Notes under the pieces: generated by a model
Told to the model about the DNA's origin: nothing
Database searches by the model: none
Seen by the model: the letters and a program-made list of their open reading frames with translations, nothing else
Assembly: GCA_030639305.1 (NCBI GenBank)
Contig: DAOWCY010000265.1
Coordinates: 1 to 8,445 of the forward strand
DNA length: 8,445 nt
DNA from: JAGLQA01 sp023135565
GTDB lineage: Bacteria > Acidobacteriota > Aminicenantia > UBA2199
Direction: 5' to 3'
Part shown: positions 1 to 6,654 of the stretch, piece by piece
How the letters are laid out: every line of letters begins with the position of its first letter
Position numbering within the stretch: position 1 is the first letter of the stretch
Position numbers and translations under genes: made by a program

Positions 1-1477
1 CTATTTCCGCTGATCTGTAACCCACTAAAGCGATATTATCCGGGAATTTTTCTACCTGTCGGGCAAACAACTGTGGGATGGTTTTATCACCGGGATAATC
101 GGCTTCACGAAAATTAAATTCGATTAATAACTGTTTCTTCTCCCGCCCGGATAACATTTCCACTGCACTGATCTCTTTGCCGGGCGCTGCAATCAACTCC
201 TGCAATATACTGCAAAAATGAGCGGATAACCGCCCTACTACTTCTTCTAAAAATAAACCGGTATTGTAAATAAAGTTTATTTCTATCTCTTCCGATAAAG
301 CAATCGCCAGGGTAAGATCATAGTTGGTCATCTCGAACATAGAATAAAATTCTATACTTAATCGACTGCTTTGCAGTGCTGCTGCATCCAGGGGATAATT
401 CTCTATCACCACGATGGAATCGAATAGCTCTTCCGTGCTGTCTAAGGGGCTGTACGCTTTTATATCCACTAACGGGGTGGATTCATACTGCTCCCGCTTT
501 TGTACTGCTTTATTGACCTTTTTGAGTAAGTCTGCTATTTTTTCTCCACTTTCGCTTTCTACACGCAGCGGCAGGGTGTTGATAAATAATCCTACCATAT
601 CTTCTATGCCCTTTATTTTCGCCGCTCTGCCCGCTGCGGTGGCGCCGAAAATCACATCTGCGCTGTTATTATATTTTTGTAACAGGATGCCGTAAGCAGT
701 GTAAAGTAGAGAGGCGGGGGTGACTTTGTGTTCCTTAGCAAAAGCCTCCAACTTTGCCCGGAAATCTTTTGCCAACCGGGTTTTAAAATTCCCGGCAGCG
801 TCGACTTCCCCGCCTCCGGGCCGCTTTACCGACAACACGGTGGGAGCGTCGAATCCTGCTAAGTAATTCTTCCAGTACTTCTCCTGTTCAGCCTGATCCC
901 GGTCTTTTAGCCATTTTATATACTCTTTAAACTTCGTTTTGACCGGTTTTTGCGGTTCTTTCCCGGCAGCCAAAACCTCGTAAGCAGCAAAAAACTCCCG
1001 CAAAATAATCCCGTTACTCCAGCCATCATAAAGAATATGATGATTACTAACGATCATCTCATATTGCTCTGCCTCTATTTTGCACAGCGTGATCTGGAAA
1101 GGCACTTGCGTTAAATCGAAGCACCCGGCGGGTGCACCCTCTAAGCCGCTTCGCGGCAGTACAGCAGGGACAGGATGCCGGGGGTCCGATAAAGAATCAT
1201 AATACCTAATTTCCGGTTGGTGCTCTTTTAACACAACCTGTACCGGCTCTTTCACCTTCCGCCAGCGGAATACCGTACGCAGCAGCTCGTTGTTCGCCAC
1301 CACAAAACCCCAGGCTTTTTCAAAGATTTCGATTTCTATACTGCCGGAAATTAGCAGGCTTAACTGCTCGAAATAAAGATCGCCGGCGGGATTCTTCAAA
1401 TAATAAAAAAGCATCCCCTCCTGCATGGGACTCAATGCATAAACATCCCGAATTTCTTTCTTACCTAATCCTGTCAT
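1..1477 (-). CDS. Non-ribosomal peptide synthetase, N-terminal part (condensation domain plus start of adenylation domain), cut by left edge
   Basis: This frame is open from an ATG at 1477 to the left edge (492 codons) and is the start of a modular peptide synthetase. Residues 10-450 form a condensation domain, which joins an upstream acyl or peptidyl thioester to the amino acid held by the next carrier domain. Visible core motifs are SPMQEGMLF (16-24), LLRTVFRW (65-72), the catalytic HHILYDG (146-152, with H147 and D151), FKEYIKWL (183-190) and VGLFINTLPLR (295-305). From about 450 the typical start of an adenylation domain follows (LFARQVEKFPDNIAL, 470-484), but its substrate-binding core lies outside the window. 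The gene begins directly with a condensation domain, so the protein probably receives its substrate from another synthetase or is an acyl-starter module. An AGGTGA ribosome binding site (1482-1487) lies 4 nt before the ATG. Residues 107-119 are encoded by a palindromic repeat. Product and substrate cannot be predicted. Confidence 0.93.
   Translation of the reverse strand, partial: MTGLGKKEIRDVYALSPMQEGMLFYYLKNPAGDLYFEQLSLLISGSIEIEIFEKAWGFVVANNELLRTVFRWRKVKEPVQVVLKEHQPEIRYYDSLSDPRHPVPAVLPRSGLEGAPAGCFDLTQVPFQITLCKIEAEQYEMIVSNHHILYDGWSNGIILREFFAAYEVLAAGKEPQKPVKTKFKEYIKWLKDRDQAEQEKYWKNYLAGFDAPTVLSVKRPGGGEVDAAGNFKTRLAKDFRAKLEAFAKEHKVTPASLLYTAYGILLQKYNNSADVIFGATAAGRAAKIKGIEDMVGLFINTLPLRVESESGEKIADLLKKVNKAVQKREQYESTPLVDIKAYSPLDSTEELFDSIVVIENYPLDAAALQSSRLSIEFYSMFEMTNYDLTLAIALSEEIEINFIYNTGLFLEEVVGRLSAHFCSILQELIAAPGKEISAVEMLSGREKKQLLIEFNFREADYPGDKTIPQLFARQVEKFPDNIALVGYRSAEI
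1121..1157 (-). repeat. Palindromic double-hairpin element, copy 1, inside the NRPS coding sequence
   Basis: Read on the minus strand, this 37-bp stretch is hairpin GCCGC-GAA-GCGGC (1157-1145), a 9-nt spacer TTAGAGGGT, and hairpin GCACCC-GCC-GGGTGC (1135-1121). Both stems are perfect. Copy 2 at 6751-6787 has the same stem lengths, loop sequences and spacer length. The element is read through in frame and gives residues 107-119 of the NRPS (LPRSGLEGAPAGC). These sit in the variable linker between the acidic YYD segment and the FDLTQVPF segment of the condensation domain, where length variation should be tolerated. Confidence 0.75.
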
Positions 1478-1524
1478 TTTTTCACCTAATCTATTTTTTT
1501 AGTCTAATATCTATATCGTTTTTC

Positions 1525-1585
1525 CGGCAGCAGGTTTCCCGGGTATTCCATTTAGCGTAAGCTGCCGCCAGAGTAAACGAACTCT
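1525..1585 (-). promoter_or_regulatory. Two adjacent hairpins in the NRPS leader
   Basis: Between the proposed promoter and the NRPS start the minus-strand leader can fold into two neighbouring stems. The first is AGAGT/ACTCT (1581-1585 with 1570-1574, 6-nt loop). The second is CGGCAGC/GCTGCCG (1561-1567 with 1525-1531, 29-nt loop). Neither is followed by a T run on the minus strand, so they do not look like terminators. They could be a structured leader or only chance pairing. I could not match them to a known riboswitch class. Confidence 0.3.
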
Positions 1586-1595
1586 TTGAATTACT

Positions 1596-1625
1596 AATAT
1601 TCTTACAAATTACAACACCTGTCAA
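1596..1625 (-). promoter_or_regulatory. Candidate sigma70-type promoter for the NRPS gene
   Basis: A perfect -35 box TTGACA (1625-1620) is followed after 18 nt by AATATT (1601-1596), which matches four of six bases of the -10 consensus. Transcription would begin near 1590 and leave a leader of roughly 110 nt before the ATG at 1477. The -35 is strong and the -10 is mediocre, so this is a candidate only. Confidence 0.35.
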
Positions 1626-1635
1626 GATACAATTT

Positions 1636-1827
1636 TGTTAGGTGTCCGGTCATTTACCCGATCGCTCGAAACCCTTTATAATAAAGCGTTCTCAGAGTAT
1701 GCACTTTTCTTATAAGGTCAAGATATACGACTTCGTGGGGATTTCCGGAACTGGAAGAAAGGCGATTTTTCCTTTTATATAGGCGCTTTTTGAAAACAAA
1801 GCAGTACGTTTATGGGCACACCTAACA
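1636..1827. repeat. Perfect 10-bp inverted repeat enclosing 172 bp of non-coding DNA
   Basis: TGTTAGGTGT at 1636-1645 is the exact reverse complement of ACACCTAACA at 1818-1827. The arms enclose 172 bp with no gene. The layout resembles a small non-autonomous insertion with short terminal inverted repeats, but no target duplication is visible (flanks are TTTT on the left and TTTT/TTAA on the right, low complexity). Paired operator sites are an alternative. Confidence 0.3.
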
Positions 1828-1854
1828 TTTTTAATGGTTTTACGTTCGATTGCG

Positions 1855-1872
1855 AAAAAAACTTGTTTTTTT
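1855..1872 (-). terminator. Possible AT-only terminator after the mglA-like gene
   Basis: Seventeen bases past the TGA of the GTPase gene there is an exact A7-CTTG-T7 palindrome. On the minus strand it also ends in a run of seven T residues. The stem contains no GC pairs apart from the possible closing C-G of the loop, so it would be a weak terminator. Confidence 0.25.
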
Positions 1873-1889
1873 ACGGACTTCTACACCGG

Positions 1890-2480
1890 TCAGGAGATCT
1901 TCTGTTTCACATTGACCATGATCAATTTCGATATGGCTTTTAAAGTTTCGATAACGCCTTCCCCTTTCTCAGCCGACGCTTCTATAACCGGTTCATCCTT
2001 TTGCCTGAGATATTTAAGCATGGCGTTTACAGGAAGAGCATCGGGCAAGTCCCTTTTATTCAACTGCAGTACATAAGGCAAAGTGTTAAAATCGATGTCA
2101 TATTCCTTTAGATGATCCATCATGTCTTTCATCATCTCTATATTGGCTTCAAACCTGTCTTTCTGGGAATCGGCCACGAATACGATACCGTCCGTGCCTT
2201 TCAAGATCAACTTTCGGGAACTGCTGTAATATATCTGGCCGGGGACGGAATAGAGGTGAAACTTCACTTCATAACCTTTTACTTTGCCCAGGCTAAATGG
2301 AAAAAAATCAAAAAAAAGCGTCCTGCCGGTATCCGTTGAAAGGCTGATTAATTTGCTCTTGCTGGTGTCTTTTACCCTATTATATATAGCTTTTAAATTT
2401 AAAGTCTTACCGCTTAATCCTGGGCCATGATAAACAATCTTAAAATTTATCTCTTTCGTTGAATAATTTATAAACGACAA
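1890..2480 (-). CDS. mglA: MglA-like small Ras-type GTPase, polarity and motility switch
   Basis: The product (196 aa) is a bacterial Ras-like GTPase of the MglA family. These proteins cycle between GTP and GDP to set the leading pole for gliding and type IV pilus motility. The P-loop GPGLSGKT is at 19-26, switch I region DTGRTLFFDF at 50-59, switch II VPGQ at 79-82, base-recognition NKRD at 141-144 and a G5-like SAEKG at 169-173. R53 and Q82 fall at the positions of the catalytic pair known for Myxococcus MglA (195 aa). I choose the TTG at 2480. The protein then begins with the family N-terminus (SFINYS after Met), and a TGGAGA ribosome binding site (2488-2493) lies 7 nt upstream. A longer frame opens with a TTG at 2528, but that sits only a few bases from the predicted transcription start and has no binding site. 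No mglB partner is in the window. The assignment to the family is firm; the role in motility is inferred. Confidence 0.93.
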   Translation of the reverse strand: MSFINYSTKEINFKIVYHGPGLSGKTLNLKAIYNRVKDTSKSKLISLSTDTGRTLFFDFFPFSLGKVKGYEVKFHLYSVPGQIYYSSSRKLILKGTDGIVFVADSQKDRFEANIEMMKDMMDHLKEYDIDFNTLPYVLQLNKRDLPDALPVNAMLKYLRQKDEPVIEASAEKGEGVIETLKAISKLIMVNVKQKIS

Positions 2481-2487
2481 GTGCGAA

Positions 2488-2493
2488 TCTCCA
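2488..2493 (-). promoter_or_regulatory. Ribosome binding site that fixes the TTG start of the mglA-like gene
   Basis: TGGAGA read on the minus strand ends 7 nt before the TTG at 2480-2478. This supports that rare start codon over the upstream TTG at 2528, which has no such site. Confidence 0.7.
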
Positions 2494-2540
2494 GATAACT
2501 CCAAAAAATTAAACCTGGTTCTTTTCAAACCGTCGGGTCT

Positions 2541-2569
2541 ATTTTAAAGGAAATATTGCCGGATGTCAA
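2541..2569 (-). promoter_or_regulatory. Strong sigma70-type promoter for the mglA-like gene
   Basis: A perfect TTGACA (2569-2564) and a TAAAAT (2546-2541, five of six consensus bases) are separated by exactly 17 nt. Transcription should start near 2534, leaving a leader of about 54 nt to the TTG at 2480. The GTPase is therefore probably transcribed independently of the kinase gene upstream. Confidence 0.7.
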
Positions 2570-2591
2570 TAGAGGAGAAGGAAAATGGTAA

Positions 2592-2789
2592 CTATCCCTT
2601 AATTTGGCGGAATTCACTCGAACAACTTTTGCCCGGGTTGGTTTGAAAATGGTCGGCAAATTCAGTTTCTTTTTTTGCCAACTGCTCGATGCCTTTGATT
2701 ATCTGAGACACCGCCCGGAAGAAATCGAAATCCTCCACTTCGATATCCCGGTCTAAACAAATTTGCAAAAAAATCTCATGCAAACCCAA
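2592..2789 (-). CDS. Doubtful small open frame, 65 aa, unknown
   Basis: This minus-strand frame lies between the kinase stop and the mglA promoter. It is open from just after a stop at 2825-2823, so it overlaps the last codons of the kinase gene in another frame. It has no ATG or GTG. The only usual starts are TTG at 2789 or 2783 (a CTG lies at 2819), and none has a recognisable ribosome binding site. The peptide is rich in charged and helical residues (DIEVEDFDFFRAVSQIIKGI) and looks more protein-like than random sequence. It may be a small helical protein translated by coupling to the kinase, a decayed remnant, or chance. I do not recognise a family. Confidence 0.3.
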   Translation of the reverse strand: MGLHEIFLQICLDRDIEVEDFDFFRAVSQIIKGIEQLAKKETEFADHFQTNPGKSCSSEFRQIKG

Positions 2790-2808
2790 CTGCAGCCGGA
2801 GGTGTTCT

Positions 2809-5800
2809 TCAACTCTCAGTATTCAACCAGCGGTCTAAAGCGTCATAAAGCAGCTCCGGCTGAACCGGCTTGGTAAGATAATCGTCCATCCCTGCTTCGA
2901 GACACTTTTCCCGGTCGCCTTTTAAAGCACCGGCTGTCATGGCGATTATGGGAACCTTAAGCGATTTCTTCCTGATTTCCTTAGTCGCTTCTATACCGTC
3001 CATCTCCGGCATCTGGATATCCATCAACACAAGATCATAGGAAGAAGCTGCAAATGCTTTTACTGCTTCCGCGCCATTTCCCGCTACATCTGTCCGGTAA
3101 CCGATTTTTTGCAGCAGCTTGATTACTAATTTCCGGTTAATCAGGTTGTCTTCCGCTAACAGGATACGCACATCATCATTCTCACGCGCTTTCGCACCGG
3201 TTTGCCCGGCAGTGACCGCGGGCACTTCATTACTGCTCTTCGACTCCCGGCGCTGCCTTTTCAATTGCAGGGAAAACCAAATGGTGGTGCCGATCCCTAC
3301 CTCGCTTTCTATATGGATCTGACCGCCCATCAACTCTACAAAATGCTTCGAAATTGTCAGTCCCAACCCGGTGCCGCCATACTTCCGCGTATAGGAACTA
3401 TCCACCTGGGTAAAGGGGTCGAATAGAGTGTCGAATTTATCGGCGGGAATACCGATGCCTGTGTCTTTTACCGTGAAACGCAGGAGAACGGTGTCGTCAT
3501 TGCCTTCCGCTGCAAGACTCATTTGCAAAGAGACGCCTCCCTCTTCCGTGAACTTAAGAGCGTTCCCGATCAAGTTGAACAGCACCTGGCGGATGCGGTC
3601 TTCAGCGCCGCGCAGCAGTGTGGGCACATCCCCGTCGATAAAACAAACAAATTCCAGGTTCTTCTCCCGGAAAGATAAGGTCAACTCCCGGCGGATATCT
3701 TCCAGCAATTTGTGCAGGTCTAAATCCTCCTCATCTAAGTCCATCTTCCCTGCCTCTATTTTCGATAAGTCGAGGATATTTTCGATCAATGTCAGCAGCA
3801 CATCGGCGCTCTTTTTGAGCATATCTAAGTATTCACGCTGCTCAGGGGTTAATTTCGAATCCAATAAAAGCCCGCACATACCGATAACCGCATTCATGGG
3901 TGTGCGAATTTCGTGGCTCATGTTGGCCAAAAAATCCCTTTTGGCGCTGCTTGCTTCCTCAGCAGCCCAGCGCTGTCTTTCGGCTATCTCCCAGGCATTT
4001 TTTAGGGCTTTGGTACGCTGGGTAACTAATTTTTGCAATTGTTTTTTCTTGCTCTTCATGGAGCGGGCGCGCACCCGGTAAATTAAATAACCGATAGTTA
4101 CGATACAGAAAATAGACATTAAGCCGAACCACCAGGTTCTCCAGAAAGGGGGCAAAACCTTGATTGTTAAAGAGGCTTCCCGTGTACTCCAGACGCCGTT
4201 ATTGTTGGAGCCTCTAACCCTGAGAGTATATAGACCGGGGTCTAAGTTGGTAAAGGTAATATCCCGCTTATTTCTTAAGGTAATCCAGCGATCGCTAAAA
4301 CCCTCGAGTATATATTCGTATTGATTCTTCCGCGGATCCGAAAAACATAAGGCGGCAAATTCAAAGGAAATTACAGAATCTCTATAACCAAGTTTTAATT
4401 CATCCGCTTCCGAAATATCTTCTTTTAAGCTGAAGTTTTCGTTAAATTTTTTGAAGGCGGTAATCCTTACCGGCGGCATAAATTGATTATCTTCGATATG
4501 TTCCGGGTAAAATACATTAAAGCCGTTGATACCTCCGAAAAACATTTGCCCGTTCTTACTTTTGCAAAAAGCGCCGGGATTAAATTCATTACCCTGCAGG
4601 CCCTCTTTTACCGAATAGTTTCTAAAGGTTTCCTTTGCCGGGTCGAACCGCGATAAACCTTTATTGGTGCTGATCCAGAGAAGCCTGCCGGTTCCGTTGG
4701 GCAGCACCTGTTCCACTATCCCGCAGATCACATCATTGGGCAGCCCGCTGCCGCGGTCATAATGGGAAAAATCCGCGGGTGAACCTTTTTTGCCGGGCAG
4801 CATCCGGTTCAGACCGCCGCCAAAGGTGCCGATCCAGGATACCCCGGCATGGTCTTCGAACATCGAAACTACAAAATCGCTGCTCAAAGAACCGGGATCC
4901 CGGGGATCATGCCTGAAACAGGTGAATGTCTCATTATCCCTATCGAAACGGTTTAACCCTCTTTCAGTCCCCACCCAGAGTACGCCTGCGCTGTCCTGGT
5001 AAATAGAACGGACGTGGCTGCTCGACAAAGAGCGCGGGTCACCGGGAATAGACTTATAGTAGGAGCATTCCCCTGTTTGCGAATTAAAGCGATTAAGCCC
5101 GCCGCCGTCTGTTCCAATCCAGAGAAAACCGTCACGGTCTTCGAGTAAACACCACACATCGGCTTTACTTAAACGGGGAAAGCCGCTGTTTTTCCCATAG
5201 GGGATAATCTTTTTCCTCTCTTCGTCGAAGCGACATAATCCCCTATCTGTACCCACCCACAGCGTCCCGGACCGGGTTTCACATATAGTCCGTACTTCAT
5301 TGTGCCGTAAACTATAGTCCCCCCCGGTTTTGATATAGAACCGTCTAAAGGAGTTAGTCTTTGCATTCCCGACTCCTTCCCTGACAAATCGCACCACTTC
5401 CCCGCCATCGGTTCCCATCCATATCACACCGGAACGGTCTTCGAAAATGCAGCGCACATTGCTGTTACCCAGGCTGTCGGGATTATTGGGTTCCGCCCGG
5501 TAGTGGCGGAATTTTTTCATTTCCCGGTCATACTTGTTGATGCCGCCGCCGTCTGTACCTACCCAGAGCACACCGGAGTTATCCTCATAAATCGAACGAA
5601 TATTATTGTGGCTCAGACTGGCCGGGTCCTCAGGATCGTTTTTAAAACAGCGGAAAGCTCCTTTATTATCATCGACCCGCCACTGCTCCAACATATTCAA
5701 TCCGCCGCCGTAGGTGCCGATCCACAGTACTCCCGTGATGTCTTCAAAAATGACCCGTACATTATCGTGACTCAGGTTGCAAGTGTCGGTAGGAATGCTG

Positions 5801-6654
5801 CGGTAATGAGAAAATCGCCCGGTGCGGCGGTCTAATCTATCGAGGCCGCCGCCGAAGGTGCCCACCCAAAAAAGCCCTTTCGAGTCTTCAAAAATGGAAT
5901 ATACCCGGTTATCACTCAAACTGCCGGGATCCCCGGGCACTGCTTTGTAATGGATAAATTCTCTTTTAGCGGGGTAGAATTTATCGAGGCCGCCGCCTTC
6001 GGTGCCGATCCAGAGGATGCCCGGCTGGGAAGGCGCTTCATAGATACACATCACAGTATCGCTGCTTAAGCCGGGGGTGTTTTGCCCGGAAGCCACCGGG
6101 TAACGAATAAATTCCTCTTTTTGGGGATCAAACCTGCACAGTCCGCCGCCTTCAGTGCCGATCCAGAGGATACCATCCTGGGAGGGCGCTTCATAGATAA
6201 CGCGCACATTACTACTGGGCAGGGAATTCTTTACCTCCGGCATAGAAAGAAAATGGCTGAACTTTCCTCTTTTCCGGTCGAAGCGGTTCAAACCGTGATA
6301 AGTTCCCACCCAGAGCACGCCGGTTGAGTCTTCAAAAAGCGACCAGATATTGTTATGGCTTAAGCTTTCCTGGTCATGAGGTTCGGGTTTGTAGACTTTA
6401 AAACCATAGCCGTCGTATCTATTCAGGCCGTCCTCGGTGCCGAACCACATAAAACCGCGGCTGTCCTGGAAAATACAAAATACAGCACTCTGGCTCAGTC
6501 CTTCCTCGATGGAAATATTTTCAAATTCGACAGAGTTCTCCCTGCCGAATAGACCGGGAGCTGACGGTGCGCAAATAATAAAAAAAATAATTAACGATAA
6601 AGATAGAAACTGAGCCATTTTACAACCGGAATTATTATACCAAAATTTCCGCAC
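2809..6654 (-). CDS. Hybrid sensor histidine kinase with 14-blade periplasmic beta-propeller and C-terminal receiver
   Basis: This 1281-aa membrane kinase senses a periplasmic signal and phosphorylates its own receiver. A hydrophobic signal segment (about 14-32) is followed by 14 reg_prop blades (about 43-735), each with a W-x-G-T-like core such as LWVGT. Fourteen blades fit two seven-bladed propellers. A Y_Y_Y domain (about 756-820) and a membrane helix (841-861) come next. HisKA carries H914 in SHEIRTP. The HATPase domain (about 1015-1125) shows the N box NLIGNALKF, DTGIGIP and GGTGLGL. The receiver (about 1160-1280) has AED, phospho-acceptor D1212 in LMDIQMP and K1262 in LTKP. The sensor half resembles Bacteroides hybrid two-component systems, but the C-terminal AraC-type DNA-binding domain is absent, so output needs a separate partner. 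The frame opens with GTG at 6654 directly after a TAG. An ATG at 6618 is the alternative start: a promoter overlaps the GTG, but the GTG form gives the signal peptide its basic n-region (R2, K3, K12). Neither start has a clear ribosome binding site. Confidence 0.95.
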   Translation of the reverse strand: MRKFWYNNSGCKMAQFLSLSLIIFFIICAPSAPGLFGRENSVEFENISIEEGLSQSAVFCIFQDSRGFMWFGTEDGLNRYDGYGFKVYKPEPHDQESLSHNNIWSLFEDSTGVLWVGTYHGLNRFDRKRGKFSHFLSMPEVKNSLPSSNVRVIYEAPSQDGILWIGTEGGGLCRFDPQKEEFIRYPVASGQNTPGLSSDTVMCIYEAPSQPGILWIGTEGGGLDKFYPAKREFIHYKAVPGDPGSLSDNRVYSIFEDSKGLFWVGTFGGGLDRLDRRTGRFSHYRSIPTDTCNLSHDNVRVIFEDITGVLWIGTYGGGLNMLEQWRVDDNKGAFRCFKNDPEDPASLSHNNIRSIYEDNSGVLWVGTDGGGINKYDREMKKFRHYRAEPNNPDSLGNSNVRCIFEDRSGVIWMGTDGGEVVRFVREGVGNAKTNSFRRFYIKTGGDYSLRHNEVRTICETRSGTLWVGTDRGLCRFDEERKKIIPYGKNSGFPRLSKADVWCLLEDRDGFLWIGTDGGGLNRFNSQTGECSYYKSIPGDPRSLSSSHVRSIYQDSAGVLWVGTERGLNRFDRDNETFTCFRHDPRDPGSLSSDFVVSMFEDHAGVSWIGTFGGGLNRMLPGKKGSPADFSHYDRGSGLPNDVICGIVEQVLPNGTGRLLWISTNKGLSRFDPAKETFRNYSVKEGLQGNEFNPGAFCKSKNGQMFFGGINGFNVFYPEHIEDNQFMPPVRITAFKKFNENFSLKEDISEADELKLGYRDSVISFEFAALCFSDPRKNQYEYILEGFSDRWITLRNKRDITFTNLDPGLYTLRVRGSNNNGVWSTREASLTIKVLPPFWRTWWFGLMSIFCIVTIGYLIYRVRARSMKSKKKQLQKLVTQRTKALKNAWEIAERQRWAAEEASSAKRDFLANMSHEIRTPMNAVIGMCGLLLDSKLTPEQREYLDMLKKSADVLLTLIENILDLSKIEAGKMDLDEEDLDLHKLLEDIRRELTLSFREKNLEFVCFIDGDVPTLLRGAEDRIRQVLFNLIGNALKFTEEGGVSLQMSLAAEGNDDTVLLRFTVKDTGIGIPADKFDTLFDPFTQVDSSYTRKYGGTGLGLTISKHFVELMGGQIHIESEVGIGTTIWFSLQLKRQRRESKSSNEVPAVTAGQTGAKARENDDVRILLAEDNLINRKLVIKLLQKIGYRTDVAGNGAEAVKAFAASSYDLVLMDIQMPEMDGIEATKEIRKKSLKVPIIAMTAGALKGDREKCLEAGMDDYLTKPVQPELLYDALDRWLNTES
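5990..6199 (-). repeat. Recently duplicated propeller-blade segment inside the kinase gene
   Basis: Two 57-bp segments, 5990-6046 and 6143-6199, are aligned with an offset of 153 bp (51 codons) and match at 51 of 57 positions by my count. They encode the cores of blades 4 and 3, which share an extra APSQ motif not found in the other blades (IYEAPSQ, then ILWIGTEGGGL). This points to duplication of one blade more recent than the rest of the propeller. Confidence 0.7.

Larger units (their letters stand above)
1478..1889. other. 412-bp intergenic region between mglA-like gene and NRPS gene
   Basis: I see no gene here on either strand. The region holds the NRPS ribosome binding site, two leader hairpins, a candidate promoter, a 10-bp inverted repeat (1636-1645 with 1818-1827) and an A7/T7 palindrome next to the mglA stop. 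It also holds the 12-mer ACCCTTTATAAT (1671-1682), which recurs upstream of the kinase gene at 6679-6690. It is markedly more AT-rich than the flanking genes. Confidence 0.7.

Noticed and set aside
414..695. Plus-strand open frame of 93 codons
   Set aside because: It lies fully inside the NRPS condensation domain on the other strand, which has clear catalytic motifs.
1121..1157. CRISPR-type repeat
   Set aside because: There are only two distant copies, in opposite orientation, with no spacer array or cas gene.
1677..1682. Plus-strand TATAAT as a promoter
   Set aside because: No -35 box lies 15-19 nt upstream and there is no plus-strand gene downstream.
2571..2598. AGGAG followed by ATG on the plus strand (ATG at 2585)
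   Set aside because: The reading frame ends after five codons, so it is not a gene; it overlaps the mglA promoter area by chance.
3428..4081. Plus-strand open frame of 217 codons
   Set aside because: It is antisense to the HisKA and HATPase domains of the kinase; the translation is serine and arginine rich with no motif.
5503..5835. Plus-strand open frame of 110 codons
   Set aside because: It is antisense to repeated propeller blades, whose GC-rich repeats keep several frames open.
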